A stretch of 64,000 nucleotides of DNA from Bryobacterales bacterium (GTDB taxonomy: Bacteria; Acidobacteriota; Terriglobia; Bryobacterales; Bryobacteraceae): assembly GCA_020852755.1 (NCBI GenBank), contig JADZAF010000325.1, positions 1-64,000 on the forward strand, written 5' to 3'. A model generated the notes under the pieces. It did no database searches. It had not been told where the DNA came from and saw nothing but the letters and a program-made list of their open reading frames with translations. The first letter of the stretch is position 1. Every line of letters begins with the position of its first letter. The position numbers and the translations under genes are program-made. Below, piece by piece: positions 58,682-64,000 of this stretch.

Positions 58682-60637
58682 ATGGCTGTTTCGCTGGCAA
58701 GCGGGACTGCGGCGGCCGTCCCCTCCAGGCAGGCCGGGCCGGAGCGGGCGTCCCTGCAGGCGGCGGCGCTGTGGACGGCGCTGGCCGCGGCCGGGCTCAT
58801 AGCGCAACTGGCCGTGATTGAGGCCGGCTCGTCGCTGCGGTACCAGCATTACATGGGCTGGGCGCGCCTGGCCGGTGAGCGGCCCCTGGCGCTGGCCGTG
58901 TTCGCCCTCCAGGCTGCTGCCGCGACGGCCGGGATCTTCCATCGACGGAGGGAGATTGCCCGCTGGATGGAGGGGCATGGCGGCTGGCGGCTGTGGACGG
59001 CCGCCCTGGCGTTCGTTCTGACCTCGGCCACGGTCTCCCGGGATCCGCGCGCCTACCTGGTGGAACTGACTGTGGCGGCTGCCGTTCAGTCGCTGAACCT
59101 GGCCACCCTCGCGCTGGCCGCCGACAGCCTCTCTCACCGGGTCGGGGACGCTCTGATTTCCCGTCTGTTGCGCGCGCGCCGTCTGGCCTGGGCCGCGGCG
59201 CTGTTCGCCGTGGCCGCCGCAGCCTTCCTGAACTTCGCGGTGTACGACCGCCACCCGCACGTTCAGGACGAAGTGGCCTATCTGTACCACGCCCGGTTCC
59301 TGGCGTCCGGGCGCCTGGCGCTTCCGGCTCCTCCGGCGCCCGAAGGTTTTGAGACCTACCTCATGCAGGTGAAAGGGGAGAACTGGTTTCCGGTCACTCC
59401 GGCCGGCTGGCCCGCGGTGCTTGCGCTGGGCGAACGTGCCGGAGCTGCCTGGCTGGTGAATCCGGTCCTGGCCGGAGTCTGCCTGTTGCTGGCCCATGCC
59501 CTGCTGGCCCGGCTGTATGACGCCGCCGTCGCCAACCTGGGAACACTGCTCCTGGCCGTATCGCCGTGGTTCCTGTTTCTGGGCATGAGCTACATGAACC
59601 ACACGTTGATGCTGGCCTGCGCGCTGGCCTCGGCGCTGTGCGTCCAACAAGTCAAGACTCGAGGCAGCCTGCGGTGGGCGGCCGGGGCCGGAGCGGCGGC
59701 CGGTTGGCTGAGCCTGGTGCGGCCCCTGGATGGTGCGATCCTGGCTTTGCTGCTCGGCCTGTGGCTGTTCGCCGGAGGCGGAATCGGCCGGCGGCTGAGC
59801 ACCTGGGCGGCCTTTGCCGCCGGCCTAATGGTGACCGGCGGGCTGGTGCTGCCTTACAACGCCGCGCTCACCGGAGACCCGCTGCGATTCCCGCTGAACG
59901 CCTACACCGACGAACGCTTCGGCCCGGGCTCGAACTCGCTCGGGTTCGGCTCCAACCGTGGTCTGGGCTGGGCCATCGACCCCTACCCGGGTCACGGCCC
60001 GCTGGACGCCCTGGTCAACTCGAACCTGAATGCCACCAGCATCAATCACGAGCTGTTCGGATGGAGCGCCGGCTCCCTCGTTCTGGTGATCCTCTACGCG
60101 CTGTATGGAAAGAAGGCCCCCGCCGACCGGCTGATGCTGGCGCTGGTGGCGGCCGTCGTCGCCGCCTACAGCCTGTACTATTTCAGCGGCGGCCCGGACT
60201 TCGGCGCGCGCTACTGGTTTCTGGTGGCGCCGGCGCTGATCGCGTTCAGTGCTCGCGGCGCGCTCCTGCTTTCCCGCCGCGGTCTGGCCGGCGTGGTGCT
60301 GGCATGCGCCCTGACCGTCGTCTTTTACCTTCCCTGGCGGGCCACGGACAAGTACCGCAACTATCTCGGCATGAGGGCCGACGTTCGGGAGCTGGCCGCC
60401 AAGTATCGTTTCGGGCGGGCGCTGGTGCTGGTTCGCGGCCGCGCCTTTCCCGATTACGCTTCGGCCGCCATCTACAACCCGTTGGACTGGAATGCCGGTG
60501 CGCCGGTCTACGCCTGGCCGCGCTCACCGGAGACGGAAGCCAGACTCCGGGCCGCTTTTGCCGGCCGGCCGGTCTGGGTTTTGAACGGCCCGTCGCTGAC
60601 CGGGGGCGGGTACGAAGTTGCCGAGGCGCCGCGGTGA
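58682..60637 (+). CDS. GT-C-like polytopic membrane protein, paralog of the 36678 protein
   Basis: A 651-residue protein with 10-12 helices. The outer-loop motif HVQDEVAYLYHARFLASGRL corresponds to DEFSYALAGDTFASGR in the 36678 protein, as do SLVRPLDG/ANTRPFEG and YNAALTGDPLRFPLNAY/YNHRVTGNSLRIPYQVY. A tail of about 100 residues (RALVLVRGRAFPDYASAAIY, then NAGAPVYAWPRSPETEARL) also matches. The Asp-Glu pair is the candidate catalytic site. It is longer by about 90 residues at the N-terminus, which adds two or three helices. It lies 3 bases after the flavoprotein gene and overlaps the epimerase gene by 4. Confidence 0.78.
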   Translation: MAVSLASGTAAAVPSRQAGPERASLQAAALWTALAAAGLIAQLAVIEAGSSLRYQHYMGWARLAGERPLALAVFALQAAAATAGIFHRRREIARWMEGHGGWRLWTAALAFVLTSATVSRDPRAYLVELTVAAAVQSLNLATLALAADSLSHRVGDALISRLLRARRLAWAAALFAVAAAAFLNFAVYDRHPHVQDEVAYLYHARFLASGRLALPAPPAPEGFETYLMQVKGENWFPVTPAGWPAVLALGERAGAAWLVNPVLAGVCLLLAHALLARLYDAAVANLGTLLLAVSPWFLFLGMSYMNHTLMLACALASALCVQQVKTRGSLRWAAGAGAAAGWLSLVRPLDGAILALLLGLWLFAGGGIGRRLSTWAAFAAGLMVTGGLVLPYNAALTGDPLRFPLNAYTDERFGPGSNSLGFGSNRGLGWAIDPYPGHGPLDALVNSNLNATSINHELFGWSAGSLVLVILYALYGKKAPADRLMLALVAAVVAAYSLYYFSGGPDFGARYWFLVAPALIAFSARGALLLSRRGLAGVVLACALTVVFYLPWRATDKYRNYLGMRADVRELAAKYRFGRALVLVRGRAFPDYASAAIYNPLDWNAGAPVYAWPRSPETEARLRAAFAGRPVWVLNGPSLTGGGYEVAEAPR

Positions 60638-61635
60638 TCCCGGACGAACTGGGCTGTTACGAAGGAGTACCGTGCCTGGTGCTGGGCGCTGCCGGCTTCA
60701 TCGGCCGGTGGGTGGCCCATCGCCTGGCGGCGGCCCGGGCGTCGCTCTGGTTGGTCAGCCGCAACGGCATGCCGCGGGAGACGGCGCCGGGCACGAGGGT
60801 GGAGTGCGATCTGCTGAACGACGCGCAGTTGACCGGGCTGTTCGAGTCGGTCCGTCCGGCAGTGACGTTCAACCTGGCCGGCTACGGTGTGCGAGCCTGG
60901 GAGCGCGAGGAGTCGCTCGCCTGGGCCACCAACGCACGGTTGCCCGGAAAAGTTGCTGAAGCCGTTGCGAGAACCCGGGACCGCAGGTGGCCGGGCCTGG
61001 CCCTGGTGCATGCCGGATCCGCGGCGGAATACGGCCCGGCGGTCGGTGTTCTTTCCGAAGAAACCGACCCGCGGCCGGTGTCGCTTTACGGCCGCACGAA
61101 GCTGGCGGGCGCCGAAGCCCTCCGGTCGGCTGCCCTGCGCCTGGACCTGCCTTGCGCCAACATGCGGCTTTTCACTGTCTACGGCCCGGGCGAGCCGCCC
61201 GGACGGCTGCTGCCCGCATTGTTGGATGGCGCCCGCGGCGGCGGGGCGGTTGAACTGAGTTCCGGGGAGCAATCGCGTTCGTTTACCTACGTGGAGGATG
61301 TTGCGGAGGGCCTTCTGCGCGCCGGCCGGCTTGCACTTCGGGGCGAGGCGGTGAACCTGAGTTCCGGGGAGTTGACTCCCGTGCGCCGCTTCGCGGAGAT
61401 CGCGGCCGGGGTGCTGGGGCTGGATTGCAGGCAGCTCCGGTTCGGCGCCGGGCCGGTCCGGGAGTGGGAGATGGCGGTTCACGGCATCAACCCGGAGCGG
61501 CTGCGGAGCCTGGTCGAATGGCTGCCCTCAACCTCCATTGCAGAGGGTGTGCGCAAGACGGCGGCCGCGCGAGGTCTGCCCGTCGCCGCTTGCCGCAGTC
61601 ACAGTCAGTTGAGCCCCGCGAAATATGGCGATTGA
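60634..61635 (+). CDS. NAD-dependent sugar epimerase/dehydratase
   Basis: A 333-residue extended SDR. The GTG at 60634 overlaps the previous TGA by 3 bases in a GTGA arrangement. The frame is open far upstream but only inside the GT-C gene. The nucleotide motif is VLGAAGFIGRWVAHRLAAAR. Active site: HAGSAAEYG and Y-G-R-T-K in SLYGRTKLAGAEAL, then FTVYGPGEPPGRLL and SRSFTYVEDVAEGLLRAG. It is close in pattern to 4-ketoreductases and epimerases of deoxysugar pathways. With the C-methyltransferase and cytidylyltransferase downstream it may finish a CDP-deoxysugar. Confidence 0.85.
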   Translation: MIPDELGCYEGVPCLVLGAAGFIGRWVAHRLAAARASLWLVSRNGMPRETAPGTRVECDLLNDAQLTGLFESVRPAVTFNLAGYGVRAWEREESLAWATNARLPGKVAEAVARTRDRRWPGLALVHAGSAAEYGPAVGVLSEETDPRPVSLYGRTKLAGAEALRSAALRLDLPCANMRLFTVYGPGEPPGRLLPALLDGARGGGAVELSSGEQSRSFTYVEDVAEGLLRAGRLALRGEAVNLSSGELTPVRRFAEIAAGVLGLDCRQLRFGAGPVREWEMAVHGINPERLRSLVEWLPSTSIAEGVRKTAAARGLPVAACRSHSQLSPAKYGD

Positions 61636-61672
61636 GTTCGCTGTCGCGCGTCCGTAATTGAGGTCAATCCAT

Positions 61673-62464
61673 ATGCATGCCGAGTCACGGAAGCCGGACC
61701 TTTCACTGGTCATGCCCTGTTACAACGAGGAGCGTGCCGTGGCCTACACCGTCTGGAAGCTGCTGGTGGCTTTTCAGAAGTCTGGCTACCGCCTGGAAAT
61801 CGTAGCCGTGGACAACGGTTCCCAGGACCGGACCGGGGAAATCCTGCGCTCGCTCGCCCGGCGCGACCCGTCCGTGGTTCCCGTCCGCGTCGAGCGCAAC
61901 CAGGGATACGGGCACGGAATCCTCCAGGGCATCCCCTATTGCACTGCGCCCTGGGTGGGCAACATACCGGCCGACGGCCAGGTGGATGCCGAGGACGTGG
62001 TCCGGCTGTATGAAGTGGCCGCCTCGACCTCCGGAGATGTGGTGGCCAAGGTCCGGCGCCGCTTCCGCATGGACGGCTTCCGGCGCAAAATCGTCTCGAT
62101 TTCCTACAACGCGCTGGTGCGCCTGTTGTGGCCGGGGCTCGGCTCGATCGATGTGAACGGCTGTCCGAAAATCCTTCCGCGCGCCGTGGTCCTGGCCATG
62201 GGGCTGAAATCGAAGGACTGGTTCCTGGATCCCGAGATCATGATCAAGGCCCACTACATGGGTCTGCGCGTGCTGGAGCTGAACACTTTTGCGCGCATGC
62301 GCGGGCACGGTCTGTCGCACGTCCGTACCAGCACCTGCTGGGAGTTCCTGCGCAACCTCGCCAGGTACCGCTTCACGCAGAGCTGGAAGGCGGACCTCCG
62401 CCCGGTAACCGAACCGGGCATCAAACCCTCCGTGCCGATGCTGGAGACTGAACAAACCGCCTGA
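61673..62464 (+). CDS. GT2-family glycosyltransferase
   Basis: A 263-residue GT-A enzyme. I chose the ATG at 61673, with GAGG 9 bases upstream, over an in-frame TTG at 61658. Motifs: LSLVMPCYNEERAVAYTVWK, VAVDNGSQDRTGEILRSLAR and IPADGQVDAEDVVRLYEVAA (D-G-Q-x-D in the place of D-x-D), then NGCPKILPRAVVLAMGLKSK. No membrane helix. It resembles DPM1-like enzymes, and the N-C-C-P-K-type motif near 162 fits that group. A 37-base gap without features precedes it. Confidence 0.85.
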   Translation: MHAESRKPDLSLVMPCYNEERAVAYTVWKLLVAFQKSGYRLEIVAVDNGSQDRTGEILRSLARRDPSVVPVRVERNQGYGHGILQGIPYCTAPWVGNIPADGQVDAEDVVRLYEVAASTSGDVVAKVRRRFRMDGFRRKIVSISYNALVRLLWPGLGSIDVNGCPKILPRAVVLAMGLKSKDWFLDPEIMIKAHYMGLRVLELNTFARMRGHGLSHVRTSTCWEFLRNLARYRFTQSWKADLRPVTEPGIKPSVPMLETEQTA

Positions 62465-62469
62465 CGACC

Positions 62470-63711
62470 ATGAGCGCGCATCGCAAAAGAACCTCGTGCC
62501 GGATCTGCGGCGGCCCCCGCCTGCGGCCGTTTCTCGACTTCGGGGCCATGCCCCTGGCCAATTCCTTCCTGCGATCCGAGGAGGAGTTCGCCGGCGAGCA
62601 GGCATTTCCCATGGAGATGTGTTTCTGCGAGGACTGCTCCCTGGTGCAGTTGCGCGACGTCATCGACCCCGAGGTGCTCTTCCGCAATTATGTCTACGTG
62701 ACGGGCACCTCGGAGACGGTGCGCGAGCATAACCGCCGGTATGCGGAGACGGTCGTGAAGTTGCTGGATCTGAAGCCCGGCGACCTGGTGGTGGAGGCGG
62801 CCAGCAACGATGGAAGTCTGCTGCGCTGTTTCCAGGAATACGGTGTCCGGACGCTGGGCGTCGAGCCGGCCGCCAACATCGCCGAAAAGGCCCGGGCCGC
62901 GGGTGTCGAGACCGTGAACGAGTTCTTCTCCCTGCGCCTGGCCCGGCAGTTGAAGGCGCATTACGGGGCCGCGCGGGCCGTGCTGGCCAACAATGTACTG
63001 GCCCATGTGGATTCGCCGGTTGAGTTCGCCGGCGGAGCCGCCCACCTGCTCGAAGGCTCGGGCCGGTTCATTGCCGAAGTGCAGTACGTGGGCGACCTGG
63101 TGTCCAATCTGGAGTACGATATCGCCTACCACGAGCACCTCTGCTACTTCTCCGCCGCCACCCTGGTGCGGCTCTCGGAGGCGGCCGGGATGTGGGTAAC
63201 GGGCATCGAGCGCCATCCCGTGCAGGGCGGTTCGCTGCGCCTCTACGCGGCTCCCCAAAGGGACCGTGCTGACCATGCACCCGAGGCCCTGGCCTTCGTG
63301 CGCGAGGAAGAGGAGGCCGGGTTGAACCGTTGGGAGTGCTACGAGGAGCTGGCCCGCAAGGCCGCGGACCACCGTGCCGCGCTGCGGAACCTGCTCGAGC
63401 GCTTCCACGAGGAAGGCAAAGTGGTGGCCGGTTACGGCGCCCCCGCCAAGGGGAATACCCTGCTGAACTACTGCGGCATCGGTCCCCAACTGCTTCCCTT
63501 CACGGTGGATCGCAACCCGCTGAAGGTCGGTTCCTTCACCCCCGGAATGCACATTCCCGTGCTCCCGGTCTCGGCGATCGAAGAACGCAGGCCGGACTAC
63601 GTTCTGATTCTGGCCTGGAACTTTGCCGACGAAATCATGCGGCAGCAAACGGACTACCGGATCCGGGGGGGCAAGTTCGTCATCCCGGTTCCTCAGCCGA
63701 GGATTGTCTAG
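62470..63711 (+). CDS. NDP-deoxysugar C-methyltransferase
   Basis: A 413-residue protein with the three-part layout of TylC3/NovU-type enzymes. An N-terminal zinc-binding domain has C-R-I-C near residue 11 and M-C-F-C-E-D-C near 53. A SAM domain has VVEAASNDGSLLRCFQEYG (E-x-A-S-N-D-G) and YDIAYHEHLCYFSAATLV (H-E-H catalytic block). The C-terminal domain contains VVAGYGAPAKGNTLLNYCGI. These enzymes methylate C-3 (or C-5) of a 4-keto-deoxysugar. Its position directly before a glucose-1-phosphate cytidylyltransferase suggests a CDP-linked branched sugar such as a 3-C-methyl deoxyhexose. Confidence 0.9.
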   Translation: MSAHRKRTSCRICGGPRLRPFLDFGAMPLANSFLRSEEEFAGEQAFPMEMCFCEDCSLVQLRDVIDPEVLFRNYVYVTGTSETVREHNRRYAETVVKLLDLKPGDLVVEAASNDGSLLRCFQEYGVRTLGVEPAANIAEKARAAGVETVNEFFSLRLARQLKAHYGAARAVLANNVLAHVDSPVEFAGGAAHLLEGSGRFIAEVQYVGDLVSNLEYDIAYHEHLCYFSAATLVRLSEAAGMWVTGIERHPVQGGSLRLYAAPQRDRADHAPEALAFVREEEEAGLNRWECYEELARKAADHRAALRNLLERFHEEGKVVAGYGAPAKGNTLLNYCGIGPQLLPFTVDRNPLKVGSFTPGMHIPVLPVSAIEERRPDYVLILAWNFADEIMRQQTDYRIRGGKFVIPVPQPRIV

Positions 63712-63713
63712 CC

Positions 63714-64000
63714 ATGCAAGTGGTGATTCTGGCCGGAGGGAAAGGCACGCGCCTGTCGGAAGAAACGGTCACGCGTCCCAAACCCATGGTGGAAATCGGC
63801 GGGCGGCCTCTGCTGTGGCACATCATGAAGATCTACGCGGCGCACAACTGCAAGGACTTTCTGGTGGCCTGCGGCTACAAGGCCGAGATGATCAAGCAGT
63901 ACTTCCACACTTTCGTCATGCACAACTCGGACTACATCATCGACCTGAAAAGCAACTGCGTCAGCGTGCTCAACGGCAATGGCATCGATTGGAGGGTGGG
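63714..64000 (+). CDS. rfbF: Glucose-1-phosphate cytidylyltransferase, N-terminal part (cut by window end)
   Basis: Ninety-five codons are visible, from the ATG 2 bases after the methyltransferase stop to the window edge. MQVVILAGGKGTRLSEETVT is the nucleotide-binding loop, and RPKPMVEIGGRPLLWHIMKI, then CGYKAEMIKQYF, follow the RfbF pattern closely; the 'LSEETV.RPKPMVEIG' wording separates it from RmlA and GalU. It makes CDP-glucose from CTP and glucose-1-phosphate, the entry point to CDP-deoxysugars. A CDP-glucose 4,6-dehydratase is expected just beyond the window. Confidence 0.92.
   Translation, partial: MQVVILAGGKGTRLSEETVTRPKPMVEIGGRPLLWHIMKIYAAHNCKDFLVACGYKAEMIKQYFHTFVMHNSDYIIDLKSNCVSVLNGNGIDWRV

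Noticed and set aside
57260..59650. Minus-strand open frame of 796 codons opposite the flavoprotein and GT-C genes
   Set aside because: Antisense to two convincing genes; composition is typical of the complementary strand of G/C-ending codons.
13020..64000. Exosortase/PEP-CTERM (XrtA) system expected from the deacetylase, AsnB and BY-kinase genes
   Set aside because: No exosortase membrane protein, PEP-CTERM tail or PrsK/PrsR genes were found in the window, so the locus is treated as an ordinary polysaccharide cluster.
1..64000. CRISPR arrays, insertion sequences, integrases, rRNA or tRNA genes
   Set aside because: No regularly spaced repeats, transposase or integrase motifs, or RNA gene signatures were seen while reading both strands; a dedicated search was not possible.

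Overview
This window is a GC-rich stretch of bacterial chromosome given over almost entirely to making, exporting and decorating a cell-surface polysaccharide. The best clue to the host is the C-terminal third of the secreted protein at 23857-26064. It closely resembles the 'Solibacter uncharacterized C-terminal domain' (TIGR03437 type), so I infer an Acidobacteriota member of the Solibacter/Bryobacter group. The choice-of-anchor/SPD-2-like protein, the Ig-like protein and the many right-handed beta-helix proteins fit that assignment.

Left arm, minus strand (12487 down to 388): one tightly packed gene series. It starts with three secreted or anchored proteins (an Ig-like protein with one membrane helix, a beta-propeller, and a 718-residue protein of ASPM/SPD-2/Hydin-like repeats). 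It then runs through a short-chain dehydrogenase, a GT39-like membrane glycosyltransferase, a membrane-anchored SGNH protein, a MaoC-like hydratase, an FkbH-like HAD loader, an acyl carrier protein, a DltB-like MBOAT acyltransferase, a 52-residue one-helix protein and a second dehydrogenase. The parts correspond one-to-one to a Dlt-type acylation relay (loader, carrier, MBOAT, small membrane peptide ending in a Tyr motif, SGNH). The D-alanine ligase is replaced by FkbH, so the transferred acyl group would be something other than D-alanine, possibly glyceryl. This is the most likely undescribed system in the window.

A low-GC divergent control region (12488-about 13000) separates the arms. Each strand of it carries an ops-like GCGGTAGC element 75-85 bases upstream of the first solid gene, and the first gene of the plus arm is a NusG paralog (RfaH/UpxY/LoaP type).

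Main plus-strand arm (13020-52601): NusG paralog, outer-membrane export protein (OPX/Wza class), Wzz-BY-kinase, a UDP-glucuronate 4-epimerase-like enzyme, an ABC polysaccharide exporter (Wzm/Wzt with a C-terminal sugar-binding domain), a methyltransferase, an asparagine-synthase homolog, a deacetylase, a beta-helix protein, many GT4 and GT2 glycosyltransferases, GT-C-like membrane proteins, a Wzy/WaaL-like protein, a CapK-like adenylating enzyme, a GNAT, a phosphoglycosyl transferase, a DegT aminotransferase and a PglF/WbpM-like dehydratase. Most genes overlap by 4 bases or lie within 20 bases of each other, so they look like one long transcript. No Wzx flippase is visible.

At 52601-52641 a strong hairpin with a T-rich tail on the minus strand ends a single reversed gene (52651-54672), a domain-swapped paralog of the beta-helix protein at 23857. 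A 385-base intergenic region with GTAG-bordered hairpins follows. A second plus-strand series (55058 to the window end) then carries GT2 enzymes, a second deacetylase, a UGM-like flavoprotein, a GT-C-like protein, a sugar epimerase, a sugar C-methyltransferase and the start of a glucose-1-phosphate cytidylyltransferase, which points to a CDP-linked branched deoxysugar pathway.

Limits: all calls come from reading translations and motifs by eye. No homology search, structure prediction or folding program was run. Sugar specificities and the acyl group are not determined.
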